In this document: in pieces, positions 10,433 through 19,070 of the stretch
How positions within the stretch are numbered: position 1 is the first letter of the stretch
How the letters are laid out: every line of letters begins with the position of its first letter
NCBI RefSeq assembly: GCF_003709565.1
Contig: NZ_QNRC01000001.1
Span: 215,280-279,279 of the forward strand
DNA from: Paracoccus sigandri
GTDB lineage: Bacteria > Pseudomonadota > Alphaproteobacteria > Rhodobacterales > Rhodobacteraceae
Direction: 5' to 3'
Length of the DNA stretch: 64,000 nucleotides
Program-made: the position numbers and the translations under genes
Notes under the pieces: model-generated
Seen by the model: the letters and a program-made list of their open reading frames with translations, nothing else
Database searches by the model: none
Told to the model about the DNA's origin: nothing

Positions 10433-11587
10433 TTACTCCAGCGCCATCACGGTCGCGTGGGCCAGCTGCCCGAAGCCGTTGAAGCGGGTATTGGTGACGG
10501 TCGAATAGGCCCCCGCCCCCTGAAAGACGACATAGTCGCCCTCGGCGATGTCGTCGGGCAGGTTCAGCTCGCCCGGCAGGCGGTCCACCGAATCGCAGGT
10601 CGGCCCGAAGATCACCCGGCCCGAACGCTCGCCCGGACGCGGCCGCCCCTCGGGGGTCAGGACCTGCACGCGGTCGATATTGCCGATGATCGGCAGTTCC
10701 GCCAGCCCGCCATAGACGCCGTCGTTGAGGAAGACATTGGCGCCGTCGCGGACCGCCTTGATGCGCGCGACCAGCGCGAAGGCATCGGCGCAGATGCCGC
10801 GCCCCGGCTCGCAGACCAGCTGCGGGGCGTTCTCGCCGAAGGTCTCGGCCGTGGTTTCGGCGATCTTGTCGAAGATCGCCTGCAGGTCGGGCTCGACCCC
10901 CTGCACGCGATAGGACGGAAAGCCGCCGCCGACATTCAGCCGCCGGACCGCGATCCCGGCCATCTGGCAGATCTCGCCCGCCACGCGGATATAGCTTTCC
11001 CAGGCGCCCGGATCGACGCATTGCGTCCCCGGATGGAAGGTCAGCGAGGGGACATAACCGCGCGCGGCCACCCGCTGCAGCATCTCGGCCGCATATTCCG
11101 GGCTGGCCCCGAACTTGGAGCCGAAATCATAGACCGCGCCCAGCACCGGCAGCTTGAAGCGGGGCGAGATCTCGACCCCCTCGCCCTCGACCTGCGTCGG
11201 CACCTGGGCCAGCAGCTTGTCCAGCTCCGAGGCGCTGTCGACCGACCAGGCGCGGATCCCGGCGGCGATGCCATGGGCGATCTCGGCCTTCGAGCGCACC
11301 GGGTTGTGGTAATGGCGCGCGGCCCCCGGCGCCAGGCGGCCGATCAGGTCGATCTCGAAGGGCGAGGCCACGTCGAAGCCGCGGATCCCGGCGCTCACCA
11401 GGTTCTGGATCACCGCCTCTTCCGGGTTCGACTTGACCGCATAGGTCACCAGGCCCGGAAAACCCGCGATGAATTGCCGCGCCCGGTCCTGCAGGACGGT
11501 GGGCGCGAAGACCATGACCGGGTGTTCGGGCTGAAGATGGCGGATGATCTCGGCCGGATTGTCCCAGACGGTCTTCTGTTCTCCCAT
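10433..11587 (-). CDS. Ornithine/lysine decarboxylase, PLP fold type III
   Basis: A 384-residue alanine-racemase-fold decarboxylase that most likely makes putrescine from ornithine. PLP lysine is Lys52 in TYAVKSNPEE; the phosphate-binding glycine loop (VGGGFPSYR) and CEPGRG region are intact, and Cys331 in CDSVD is the conserved active-site cysteine of eukaryotic-type ornithine decarboxylases. Size and motifs separate it from diaminopimelate decarboxylase. The ATG at 11587 is preceded by GAAAGGACCCGCC. It is divergent from an Lrp-type regulator, the likely controller. Lysine decarboxylation is a possible side activity. Confidence 0.88.
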   Translation of the reverse strand: MGEQKTVWDNPAEIIRHLQPEHPVMVFAPTVLQDRARQFIAGFPGLVTYAVKSNPEEAVIQNLVSAGIRGFDVASPFEIDLIGRLAPGAARHYHNPVRSKAEIAHGIAAGIRAWSVDSASELDKLLAQVPTQVEGEGVEISPRFKLPVLGAVYDFGSKFGASPEYAAEMLQRVAARGYVPSLTFHPGTQCVDPGAWESYIRVAGEICQMAGIAVRRLNVGGGFPSYRVQGVEPDLQAIFDKIAETTAETFGENAPQLVCEPGRGICADAFALVARIKAVRDGANVFLNDGVYGGLAELPIIGNIDRVQVLTPEGRPRPGERSGRVIFGPTCDSVDRLPGELNLPDDIAEGDYVVFQGAGAYSTVTNTRFNGFGQLAHATVMALE

Positions 11588-11754
11588 GGCGGGTCCTTTC
11601 GCGCGTTCAGAGATGGTGTCGAAGGGCGAGAGTGCCTCAACACAGAATGGCGCTTTTGGTTTCCAAATTCACCGATGAAAAGGATAGATTCGCGCGCCAT
11701 GCCGGTTAATATGACGAACTGCGTGACGATTTGACGAAACAAGGGGCGCTTTGC

Positions 11755-12186
11755 GTGGACGAACTGGATCGCAACATTCTGGCGCAGCTGTCGCAGGACG
11801 CGCGCATGTCGGTGGCGGTGCTGGCGCGGCGGCTGAAGGTCGCGCGCTCGACCGTGCAGGCGCGGCTGGAACGGCTGGAAAGCAGCGGCGCCATCGCGGG
11901 CTATACCGTGCGGCTGGGCGACACGGCGCGGGCGGCGCGCATCCGCGCGACGGTGCTGGTCGCGATCGAGCCGCGCAGCCTGCCCGCGATCCTGGCGCGG
12001 CTGCGCGTCATGCCGCAGGTCGAGCGCATCCACACCATCAGCGGCCGGGTGGACCTGCTGCTGCAGGTGGCCGCCGTGACCACGGCCGAGCTTGACGATC
12101 TTTTGGACCGGATCGGCGGACTGGACGGGGTGCGGTCCTCGGAAAGCCTGATCCACCTGTCCACCAAGCTGGACCGCGCCACCTAG
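11755..12186 (+). CDS. Lrp/AsnC family transcriptional regulator
   Basis: A 143-residue regulator if translation begins at the GTG at 11755, which has AAGGGG eight bases upstream; an in-frame TTG at 11731 would add eight residues but lacks a comparable site. The winged helix covers VDELDRNILAQLSQDARMSV to about residue 55 with the recognition helix RSTVQARLERLE; the AsnC ligand domain follows. It diverges from the ornithine decarboxylase gene across about 165 bases, so polyamine or amino acid control is plausible (inference). Its 3' end overlaps the convergent HxlR gene by four bases. Confidence 0.85.
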   Translation: MDELDRNILAQLSQDARMSVAVLARRLKVARSTVQARLERLESSGAIAGYTVRLGDTARAARIRATVLVAIEPRSLPAILARLRVMPQVERIHTISGRVDLLLQVAAVTTAELDDLLDRIGGLDGVRSSESLIHLSTKLDRAT

Positions 12187-12833
12187 CCCAGCCGGAACAG
12201 ATCGACGAAACGCTGCGCGGCGCCGGCATCGCCCTGCAGCCCGATCTCCTGCGCGGCGGCCAGCTCGGCCAGCGATTCGGGGCCATAGACCGCGCGGGCC
12301 AGGGCATTGGCCTCGCCGCTCAGGACGAAATCCGCGTCGATCTCGGCCGCGGGTTCGACCTGCAGCAGGCCGTCGCCGGCCAGGCGCTGCACGAAGCCCT
12401 CGCGCCCCATCGCAAAGCCGGCCGTGGCATGGAAGCCCCGCGCCGCTTCCGCATCGATCATCGCCGTCATCGAGATCATCAGCGCGGTCGGGCTGATGAA
12501 GCGGCGCGGATCGTGGCCCGGATGGGCGGCGCCCCAGCGGCACATGGCCTGCAAGACCGGCAGCAGCGCCTTGCCGCCCTCGGTCAGCGCATAGATCCCC
12601 AGCGCCTGGTCGTGGCGCAGCACCCCCGCCCCGGCCAGCTGCGCCAGCCGCTGCGTCAGCACCCCCGCCGTGATGCCGGGCACGCCATGGCGGATCATCT
12701 GGAACCTTTTGGGGGTCAGCAGCAGTTCCCTGACCACCAGAAGCGCCCAACGGTCGCCGATCACGTTCAGGGCATGGGCCGCAAGGCAGCCCTCGTCATA
12801 GCGTATCCGCATGGTTTCGCCGGTATTAGTCAT
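12183..12833 (-). CDS. HxlR-family regulator with C-terminal SCP2-like extension
   Basis: A 216-residue regulator. Residues about 8-100 are the HxlR winged helix (CLAAHALNVIGDRWALLVVR, then TAGVLTQRLAQL), and the remaining 110 residues form an alpha/beta extension resembling sterol-carrier-like domains fused to some HxlR proteins. Cys near residue 13 aligns with the redox- or quinone-sensing cysteine position of YodB/HypR-type members. It is divergent from the DUF1428-VOC-GST-hydrolase operon with an AT-rich repeat-containing gap, which suggests it represses that operon in response to an electrophile (inference). Confidence 0.85.
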   Translation of the reverse strand: MTNTGETMRIRYDEGCLAAHALNVIGDRWALLVVRELLLTPKRFQMIRHGVPGITAGVLTQRLAQLAGAGVLRHDQALGIYALTEGGKALLPVLQAMCRWGAAHPGHDPRRFISPTALMISMTAMIDAEAARGFHATAGFAMGREGFVQRLAGDGLLQVEPAAEIDADFVLSGEANALARAVYGPESLAELAAAQEIGLQGDAGAAQRFVDLFRLG

Positions 12834-12836
12834 GTT

Positions 12837-12875
12837 TCCATACTATCAGTTGCTTTTTAATACTGCAAGTGGCAA
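12837..12875. promoter_or_regulatory. Candidate HxlR operator/divergent promoter
   Basis: The segment TACTATCAGTTGCTTTTTAA followed by TACTGCAAGT is markedly AT-rich and carries spaced ACT/AGT half-sites typical of HxlR operators (TACTAT...AGTACTT style). It sits directly in front of the HxlR start and upstream of the divergent operon. The exact bases contacted cannot be assigned by eye. Confidence 0.45.
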
Positions 12876-12920
12876 GCTTCGATTCGAAGGCGCAGAACAG
12901 CAAACCCAAGGGAGGTTCAG

Positions 12921-13640
12921 ATGGCCTATTATTCGGGATTCGTCGCCGCCGTGCCGTCGGCCAACAAGGAGGCCTATATCGCCCATGCCAAGGGCGCCTG
13001 GCCCTATTTCAAGAAACAGGGCGCCCGGCGCATGGTCGAATGCTGGGGCGAGGACGTGCCCCATGGCAAGCAGACCGACTTCTATCGCGCGACCGGCGCC
13101 AAGGACGGCGAGGTGCCCATCTTCTCGTGGATCGAATGGCCCGACCGCGAGACCTGCGACAAGGCCTGGGCCGCGATGATGTCCGACCCCGACATGCAGC
13201 AGATGCCTCAGATGCCCTTCGACGGAATGCGCATGTTCTGGGGCGGCTTCGCGCCTATCGTCGAGCAGGGAGAAAGCCGTCCGGGCAGCTATGTCCAGGG
13301 CTTCGTGCTGGCGGCCCCGGCCGAGAAGAAGCAGGCCTATATCGACATGGCCCGCAGCGCGACCGAGATGTTCGAGCGTTTCGGCGCCACCCACCAGATC
13401 GAATGCTGGGGCGAGGACGTGCCGCGCGGCAAGGTGACGGATTTCTACCGCGCGACCGAGGCGAAGGATGGCGAGGTGCCGCTGTTCTCGTGGATCGAAT
13501 GGCCCGACCGCGCCACCTGCGACGAGGCGGGCAAGAAGATGGAGGCCGAGATGGAGGGCATGGAGATGCCCGAGATGCCCTTCGACGGGATGCGGATGTT
13601 CTGGGGCGGCTTCGCGCCCGTCATGGACGAAAGGGCCTGA
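12921..13640 (+). CDS. Tandem DUF1428 domain protein
   Basis: A 239-residue protein of two DUF1428 domains, residues about 1-115 and 120-237. Both copies keep the same landmarks: a GFV strand, IECWGEDVP or VECWGEDVP, TDFYRAT, AKDGEVP(I/L)FSWIEWPDR and MPFDGMRMFWGGFAP. The fold is a ferredoxin-like dimeric alpha/beta barrel normally encoded as a single domain of about 117 residues, so this looks like an internally duplicated pseudo-dimer. Function is unknown. It is first in an operon with VOC, GST and hydrolase genes (two bases to the next start) and carries a strong GGGAGG ribosome-binding site. Confidence 0.85.
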   Translation: MAYYSGFVAAVPSANKEAYIAHAKGAWPYFKKQGARRMVECWGEDVPHGKQTDFYRATGAKDGEVPIFSWIEWPDRETCDKAWAAMMSDPDMQQMPQMPFDGMRMFWGGFAPIVEQGESRPGSYVQGFVLAAPAEKKQAYIDMARSATEMFERFGATHQIECWGEDVPRGKVTDFYRATEAKDGEVPLFSWIEWPDRATCDEAGKKMEAEMEGMEMPEMPFDGMRMFWGGFAPVMDERA

Positions 13641-13642
13641 GG

Positions 13643-14431
13643 ATGGCCAGGATTCACGGACATCCGATCTGGTTCGAGCTGGCGACCGGCAAGGGCCAGC
13701 TCGACCCGGCCGGCGCATTCTATCGCGAGGTGCTGGGCTGGCAGGTCGAGGACGCGGGGATGGAGGGCTTCACCTATCACCTTGCCCGCGCCGGGGGCAA
13801 TCTGGTCGCCGGGCTGATGGAAATGCCCGACGACGTGGCCGAGATGCCGCCCAACTGGACGCTCTATTTCGGGGTGGACGACGCCGACAAGGCGGCGGCG
13901 GACATCCGCGCGGCGGGCGGGCGGATCTTTCGCGAACCGGCCGACATTCCCGACACCGGCCGCTTCGCCATCGCCGCCGACCCGCAGGGCGCGGGTTTCG
14001 GCATCCTCTGCCCCGCGCCGATGGCGGATGGCGGCGAGACGCGGGCCTTCGACCAGCAGAAGGCCGGCCATGGCAACTGGACCGAGCTGATGAGTACGGA
14101 TCCCGAGGCGGGCTTCGCCTTCTATGCCGGGCTGTTCGGCTGGCAGAAGGGCGACGGGATCGACATGGGCGAGATGGGCACCTACCAGTTGTTCCGCCAT
14201 GACGGCACCGATATCGGCGGCATGATGGGCCTGGGCAATGCGCCCGCGCCCTGCTGGCTGCCCTATTTCGGCGTCAACGGCACCACCGAGGCGATCGCGC
14301 GCATCAAGGCCGCGGGCGGCCAGGTCCATCACGGCCCCATCGAGGTGCCCGGCGGCGCCTGGATCGCGGTGGCGACCGATCCGCAGGGCGCCTGGTTCGC
14401 CGTCGTCGGCCCGAAGGAGCGTATGCCATGA
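13643..14431 (+). CDS. Two-domain VOC (glyoxalase/bleomycin-resistance fold) protein
   Basis: A 262-residue protein of two vicinal-oxygen-chelate modules (about 5-120 and 135-255). Each starts with a WFEL or WTEL strand, continues with FYREVLGW or FYAGLFGW and ends in ADPQGAGFGI or TDPQGAWFAV. The pattern resembles CFP30/CFP32-like VOC proteins, some of which act on reactive aldehydes or quinone-like compounds, but here the usual metal His at domain starts is not obvious, so catalysis is uncertain. Starts two bases after the DUF1428 stop; its stop overlaps the GST start (ATGA). Confidence 0.85.
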   Translation: MARIHGHPIWFELATGKGQLDPAGAFYREVLGWQVEDAGMEGFTYHLARAGGNLVAGLMEMPDDVAEMPPNWTLYFGVDDADKAAADIRAAGGRIFREPADIPDTGRFAIAADPQGAGFGILCPAPMADGGETRAFDQQKAGHGNWTELMSTDPEAGFAFYAGLFGWQKGDGIDMGEMGTYQLFRHDGTDIGGMMGLGNAPAPCWLPYFGVNGTTEAIARIKAAGGQVHHGPIEVPGGAWIAVATDPQGAWFAVVGPKERMP

Positions 14432-15078
14432 CACTGGTCCTGACCACATTCGACTGGGTGCCGGAATTCCCGCGCGGCCATGTGCGCGACCTGCGCATCC
14501 GCTGGCTGCTGGAGGAGATCGGGCGCGAATACGAGGTGGATACCGTGCCGGCCGTCGAACGCTCGGCCGAACATCTGGCGCGCCAGCCCTTCGCGCAGGT
14601 CCCGATGATCCGCGACGGCGAGCTGTCGCTGTTCGAAAGCGGCGCGATCCTGCTGCACCTGGCCGAGGGCACCGAACTGATGCCCGAGGGCCAGGACCGC
14701 GCCCTTACGCTGCAATGGGTGATCGCGGCGCTGAACAGCGTCGAGCCCTTCGCCCTGCAATGGGAGGTCGCCCGCTTTTTCGACGAGGACGAGGCGGCCG
14801 CGACCCGGCTGGAGGCGCCGCTGCGCCAGCGCCTGGCGCAGCTGCAGGCGGCGCTGGAGGGGCGCGACTGGCTGGTCGCGGATCGCTTCACCGTCGCCGA
14901 CCTGCTGATGTCGGACATGCTGCGCATCCCGGCGCAGGCGGGGCTGCTGGACGATCTGCACGGGCTGGCCGCCTATGCCGAACGCGCCACCTCGCGGCCG
15001 GCCTTCGGGCGCGCGATGGCCGATCACATGGCCCATTGGCAGGCGGCGGATGCCCGGCAGAAGGATGGCGCCGGATGA
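14428..15078 (+). CDS. Glutathione S-transferase family protein
   Basis: A 216-residue GST. The thioredoxin-like domain covers about 1-80, with FPRGHVRDLRIRWLLEE, the cis-proline segment FAQVPMI and the glutathione-contacting ESGAIL. The all-helical C-terminal domain includes WLVADRFTVADLLM, the conserved N-capping box region. It probably conjugates or reduces electrophiles with glutathione in the cytoplasm. Its start overlaps the VOC stop and its stop overlaps the hydrolase start, so the three are translationally coupled within the HxlR-flanked operon. Confidence 0.9.
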   Translation: MTLVLTTFDWVPEFPRGHVRDLRIRWLLEEIGREYEVDTVPAVERSAEHLARQPFAQVPMIRDGELSLFESGAILLHLAEGTELMPEGQDRALTLQWVIAALNSVEPFALQWEVARFFDEDEAAATRLEAPLRQRLAQLQAALEGRDWLVADRFTVADLLMSDMLRIPAQAGLLDDLHGLAAYAERATSRPAFGRAMADHMAHWQAADARQKDGAG

Positions 15079-15944
15079 GACCCCTGTGGCTTGCGCTTGC
15101 CGCCCTGCCCGCCCTCGCCCTGCCCATGGCGGCCATGGCCGAAACCGTGACCGTTGACGGTCACCCGATCTGGTACGAGGTCCATGGCGACCTGGACCCC
15201 GGCCGGGCGCCGATCCTGCTGCTGCATGGCGGCGCGATGAATACCGCCCTGGCATGGGCCGACCTGATCCCGGTCCTGTCGCAGGACCGCCCGGTCATCG
15301 GCATCGACCAGCAGGGCCACGGCCGCAGCGCCGACCGCGACGGCCCGATCACCATGGAGCGGATGCGCGCCGACACCATCGCCGTGCTGGACGCGCTGGA
15401 GGTCGAGGCCGCCCATGTCGTGGGCTTTTCCCTGGGCGGGATGCTGGGCTACGACCTGGCCGTCCATGCGCCCGATCGCGTCGCCTCGCTCAGCGCCATC
15501 TCGGCGGCGCAAGGCAATGACGGCATGTTGCCCGGACTGGTCGAGATGAACCGCAATCCCGACCAGCCGCCCGACCCTGCAATCCTGGCCCTGCTGCCCA
15601 CGCCCAAGGACTTCCTGGAGATGCGGCGCAGCTGGGAGGAGCAGAATCCCGAGGGCTCGGGCGCGATGCAGCAGGTGATGGAGAAGCTGGGCCAGCTGAT
15701 CGCCTCGGACTGGGGCTGGAGCGACGGGGAACTGGCCGGCATCACCGCGCCCACCCAGATCATCCTGGGCGATACCGACTTCCTGCCGCCCGAACGTGGC
15801 GCGCATCTGGCCGCGACCATCCCCGGCGCATGGCTGGCCGTGCTGCCCGACACGACCCACATGACCATCCTGTCCCGGCCCGAACTGCCGGGCCTGCTGA
15901 CCGCCCGGATCGAGGCGGCCGAGACGTCCGGGCAGGCGGACTGA
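15075..15944 (+). CDS. Secreted alpha/beta-hydrolase
   Basis: A 289-residue hydrolase with an N-terminal signal peptide (LWLALAALPALALPMAAMA, likely cleavage before ETV), so probably periplasmic. The oxyanion-hole HGG follows near residue 55, the nucleophile elbow is GFSLGG (Ser near residue 118), the acid is probably Asp in LGDTDFL, and the His in DTTHMTIL closes the triad. Substrate unknown; relatives include esterases and peroxidases. Last gene of the DUF1428-VOC-GST operon (ATGA overlap), and the only one exported. Confidence 0.88.
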   Translation: MRPLWLALAALPALALPMAAMAETVTVDGHPIWYEVHGDLDPGRAPILLLHGGAMNTALAWADLIPVLSQDRPVIGIDQQGHGRSADRDGPITMERMRADTIAVLDALEVEAAHVVGFSLGGMLGYDLAVHAPDRVASLSAISAAQGNDGMLPGLVEMNRNPDQPPDPAILALLPTPKDFLEMRRSWEEQNPEGSGAMQQVMEKLGQLIASDWGWSDGELAGITAPTQIILGDTDFLPPERGAHLAATIPGAWLAVLPDTTHMTILSRPELPGLLTARIEAAETSGQAD

Positions 15945-15981
15945 TCGGGCGTCGCCGCCGGGCGCAGGACAAGACCCCATT

Positions 15982-16012
15982 GCGGCGGATCGCCTCGGCT
16001 GTTATCCGCCGC
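15982..16012 (+). terminator. Possible terminator hairpin after the detoxification operon
   Basis: A 9-bp perfect stem GCGGCGGAT/ATCCGCCGC with a 13-base loop, 37 bases after the hydrolase stop. No T tract follows, so it may be Rho-dependent, or only a structured spacer before the sulfotransferase gene. Confidence 0.3.
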
Positions 16013-16075
16013 CGGCGCGATCCACCGGCCCGGATCGCCGTTTGTTTCGGTATTCTGTTTCACGGTTCAGGCATC

Positions 16076-16948
16076 ATGACGGACATGGCAGCGCAACCCG
16101 GCGGGGGATCGGCCCGCGACAGGGCCCCGGTCGATTTCGTGATCATCGGCGCGATGCGGGCGGGCACGACGACGCTGCATTCCGTCCTGTCGCGCCATCC
16201 GCAGATCTCGATGTCGCGCGACAAGGAGACCGATTTCTTCATCCCCGGCAGGAATTACGGGCGCGGGCTGCAATGGTATCTGGACCAGTTCGACCCCGCC
16301 CTGCCGATCCGGGGCGAGGCCAGCCCGAACTATGCCAAGCTGCGCGACTTCCCCGACGTGCCGCAGACCCTGTCGCACCATGCGCCGGATGCGCGGCTGG
16401 TCTATGTCGTGCGCGACCCGGTCCGGCGGGCGGTCTCTCAATACGCCCACAGCTGGAACATGGGCCTGGCGCTGCCGCCGCCCGACGCGCTGGCGGATAC
16501 GCATGAATATCTCAGCATCCTCGACATCAGCAGCTATGCCCGCCAGCTGGATCCCTGGCGCGCGCTGTTCGGCCCCAAGCGCATCCTGATCGTCGATTTC
16601 GACGCCCTGCTGGCCGATCCGCAGGCGCAGTTCGACCGGATCTGCGCCCATGTCGGCGCCGACCCGATGCCGGTCGCGGCGCTTGCCGCGCATAACGCCA
16701 CCTCGGAACTGTCGCGCGTGCCCCGGCCGCTGCTGCGGCTGGCGCAGGGACCGTTGCGGCCGCTGCTGACCCGGCTGCTGGACCAGCGGATGCGCGACCG
16801 GCTGCGCGGGCTGGCGGCCTTCGGCCCGAACCGCAAGCCGCCGGAATTCCCCGCGCCGCTGCTGGCCCGGCTGCGCCAGGACCTGGCGGAGGACGCGGCA
16901 CGGTTCCGCCGCCTCTCCGGCATGGATTTCCCGCACTGGTCGGTCTGA
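16076..16948 (+). CDS. PAPS-dependent sulfotransferase family protein
   Basis: A 290-residue sulfotransferase-fold protein. The 5'-phosphosulfate loop is IIGAMRAGTTTLHSVLS (about 23-39) and the 3'-phosphate motif is YVVRDPVRRAVSQYAH near residue 115. This resembles the bacterial heparan-sulfate-type sulfotransferase group, which modifies glycans or small molecules, but the acceptor is unknown. No PAPS synthesis or polysaccharide genes lie nearby. The ATG at 16076 follows a comparatively AT-rich spacer (TTTGTTTCGGTATTCTGTTT) that may hold the promoter. Confidence 0.83.
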   Translation: MTDMAAQPGGGSARDRAPVDFVIIGAMRAGTTTLHSVLSRHPQISMSRDKETDFFIPGRNYGRGLQWYLDQFDPALPIRGEASPNYAKLRDFPDVPQTLSHHAPDARLVYVVRDPVRRAVSQYAHSWNMGLALPPPDALADTHEYLSILDISSYARQLDPWRALFGPKRILIVDFDALLADPQAQFDRICAHVGADPMPVAALAAHNATSELSRVPRPLLRLAQGPLRPLLTRLLDQRMRDRLRGLAAFGPNRKPPEFPAPLLARLRQDLAEDAARFRRLSGMDFPHWSV

Positions 16949-17018
16949 CCGCGCCTCGGATCCCTGCTTGCAGCCACCCCCCGCCCTGCTTAGCCTGCCG
17001 ACCGAGGGGGAGAAACGC

Positions 17019-17939
17019 ATGACCACAGGCTTGTTCTGGCATCCGGCCGCCATCGACCACCTGACGCCCATGGGCCATCCCGAGCAATCGGCCCGCGCCC
17101 AGGCCGTCGCCGCCGCGCTTCAGGATCTGGCGCTGGACCGGCACGAGGCGCCCATCGCCGAGGATGCCGAGATCCTGCGCTGCCATCCGCGCTCCTATCT
17201 GGACCGGATCCGCGCCGCCTCGCCCGCGCAGGGCTTCACGATGCTGGACGGCGACACGCACATGTCGCCGGGCAGCCTGGAGGCCGCCTTGCGCGCCGTG
17301 GGCGGCGCGGTCGCGGCGGTGGATGCGGTGCTGGCGGGCGGGATCGCCAATGCCTTCGTCGCCATGCGCCCGCCCGGCCACCACGCCGAGCGCGAGACGG
17401 CGATGGGCTTCTGCCTGTTCGGCACCGTCGCCATCGCCGCCCGGCGGGCGCTGGACCATCACGGGCTGGAACGGGTGGCGGTGCTGGATTTCGACGTCCA
17501 TCACGGCAACGGCACGCAGGACCTGCTGTGGGACGAATCACGCGCCTTCTTCGCCTCCAGCCACCAGATGCCGCTGTATCCCGGCAGCGGCGCGGCCTCG
17601 GAACAGGGCGCCCATCGCCAGATCGTGAACGTGCCGCTGGCGCCGGGCAGCGGCGGGGCCGAGGCGCGGCGGGCCTGGGACGCGATCCTGGCCCGCGCCC
17701 GTGCCTTCGATCCGCAGCTGGTGCTGGTTTCCGCCGGTTTCGACGCCCATGCCGACGACCCGCTGGCGCAGCTGAACTGGGACGAGACCGATTTCACCGC
17801 CATCAGCCGCGCGATCTGCGACATGGCGGCGGAATGCGGCGCCCCGGTGGTATCCTGCCTGGAAGGTGGCTATGATCTGGCGGCCCTGGGCCGGTCCGTC
17901 CGCGCCCATGTCGAAGTGCTGATGGAGGCCGGAGCATGA
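17019..17939 (+). CDS. Histone deacetylase/acetylpolyamine amidohydrolase family protein
   Basis: A 306-residue Zn-dependent deacetylase of the arginase/HDAC fold. The catalytic histidine pair is in RPPGHHAE (about 127-130), the zinc site in DFDVHHGNGTQ (about 163-173), and the later SAGFDAHADDPL supplies the second zinc Asp, with LEGGYDL holding the active-site Tyr. Bacterial members deacetylate polyamines, acetoin-related proteins or small amides; the substrate is not fixed by sequence. Starts after GAGGGGGAGAAACGC. Its stop overlaps the xseB start (ATGA), so it leads the xseB-ispA-dxs operon. Confidence 0.9.
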   Translation: MTTGLFWHPAAIDHLTPMGHPEQSARAQAVAAALQDLALDRHEAPIAEDAEILRCHPRSYLDRIRAASPAQGFTMLDGDTHMSPGSLEAALRAVGGAVAAVDAVLAGGIANAFVAMRPPGHHAERETAMGFCLFGTVAIAARRALDHHGLERVAVLDFDVHHGNGTQDLLWDESRAFFASSHQMPLYPGSGAASEQGAHRQIVNVPLAPGSGGAEARRAWDAILARARAFDPQLVLVSAGFDAHADDPLAQLNWDETDFTAISRAICDMAAECGAPVVSCLEGGYDLAALGRSVRAHVEVLMEAGA

Positions 17940-18172
17940 GCGAGATCGAGAAGCTGTCCTTCGAGGAGGCAATGCGCGAATTGGAGGCGACCGTCGGCAA
18001 GCTGGAGACCGGCGAGGCGACGCTGGAGGAATCCATCGCGCTTTACGAACGCGGGGCGGCGCTGCGCAAGCATTGCGAGGCGCGCCTGCGCGAGGCCGAG
18101 GAGCGGGTCGAGAAGATCACCCTGGCGGCCAATGGCGACCCCGCGGGCACGGAACCGGCCGAGGGGCTTTGA
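17936..18172 (+). CDS. xseB: Exodeoxyribonuclease VII small subunit
   Basis: Small subunit of ExoVII, which degrades single-stranded DNA to oligonucleotides together with XseA (not in this window). The 78-residue coiled helical-hairpin protein has the family core LSFEEAMRELEATVGKLETG followed by LEESIALYERGAAL. Normal length. It is coupled to the upstream deacetylase gene by a four-base overlap, and the ispA ATG directly follows its TGA. The xseB-ispA-dxs order is common in proteobacteria. Confidence 0.95.
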   Translation: MSEIEKLSFEEAMRELEATVGKLETGEATLEESIALYERGAALRKHCEARLREAEERVEKITLAANGDPAGTEPAEGL

Positions 18173-19036
18173 ATGCAGCATGAACTGGACGGCGTGAAGG
18201 CGCCGGTGCAGGCCGCGCTCGAATCCGCGATCGCCCGCCTGCCCGGCGGCGAATTGCGCGACGCGATGCTCTATGCGGCGACCGGGGGCAAGCGGCTGCG
18301 CGCCTATCTGGTGCTGGAATCGGCGCGGCTGCACGGCATCCCTGAAAGCGCCGCACTGCCCGTCGCCGCCGCGGTCGAGGCGCTGCACGCCTACAGCCTG
18401 GTCCATGACGACCTGCCGGCGATGGACGACGACGACCTGCGCCGGGGCCAGCCGACGGTGCATGTGAAATACTCGCAGGCCACCGCGATCCTTGCCGGCG
18501 ACGCGCTGCAAAGCCTGGCCTTCGAATTGCTGACGGGTGAAGCGGTGGGCGATGCGGGCGCGCGGCTGCGGCTGATCCGCGCCTTCGCCCGCGCCGTCGG
18601 CGCCCAGGGCATGGTCTGGGGCCAGGCGCTGGACATCGCCGCCGAAAGCGCCGCCACGCCGCTGGACCTGCCCGCGATCACCCGGCTGCAGGGCGGCAAG
18701 ACCGGCGCGCTGATCCGCTTCGCCGCCACCGCCGGGCCGCTGGCCGCCGATGCCGATCCCGGCCCGCTGGACCGCTATGCCGACGCACTGGGGCTGGCCT
18801 TCCAGATCGCCGACGACATCCTAGACGTGACCGGAAACGAGGCCACCACCGGCAAGCGCGTCGGCAAGGACGGCGCGGCGGGCAAGGCCACCTTCGTCTC
18901 GCTTCTGGGGCTTGACGGCGCGCGCGCCGAGGCCCGCCGCCTTGCCGACCTGGCCGAGGCCGCGCTTGACCCCTATGGCGCGGCCGCGGGAAACTTGCGC
19001 GCCCTTGCGCGTTTCGTTATCGAACGCGACACTTGA
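18173..19036 (+). CDS. ispA: Farnesyl diphosphate synthase (geranyltranstransferase)
   Basis: Cytoplasmic prenyltransferase elongating DMAPP with IPP to GPP and FPP. The 287-residue product has the first aspartate-rich motif [10 protein letters not shown] at 79-88 with the two-residue insertion typical of bacterial FPP synthases, the GGKRLR substrate loop at 38-43 and the second motif DDILD at 214-218. The start codon directly abuts the xseB stop. Product chain length (FPP versus GGPP) is inferred from the motif pattern. Confidence 0.95.
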   Translation: MQHELDGVKAPVQAALESAIARLPGGELRDAMLYAATGGKRLRAYLVLESARLHGIPESAALPVAAAVEALHAYSLVHDDLPAMDDDDLRRGQPTVHVKYSQATAILAGDALQSLAFELLTGEAVGDAGARLRLIRAFARAVGAQGMVWGQALDIAAESAATPLDLPAITRLQGGKTGALIRFAATAGPLAADADPGPLDRYADALGLAFQIADDILDVTGNEATTGKRVGKDGAAGKATFVSLLGLDGARAEARRLADLAEAALDPYGAAAGNLRALARFVIERDT

Positions 19037-19070
19037 AACGCCCGCCCCAGACACGCCCGGAGGGCCAGCC

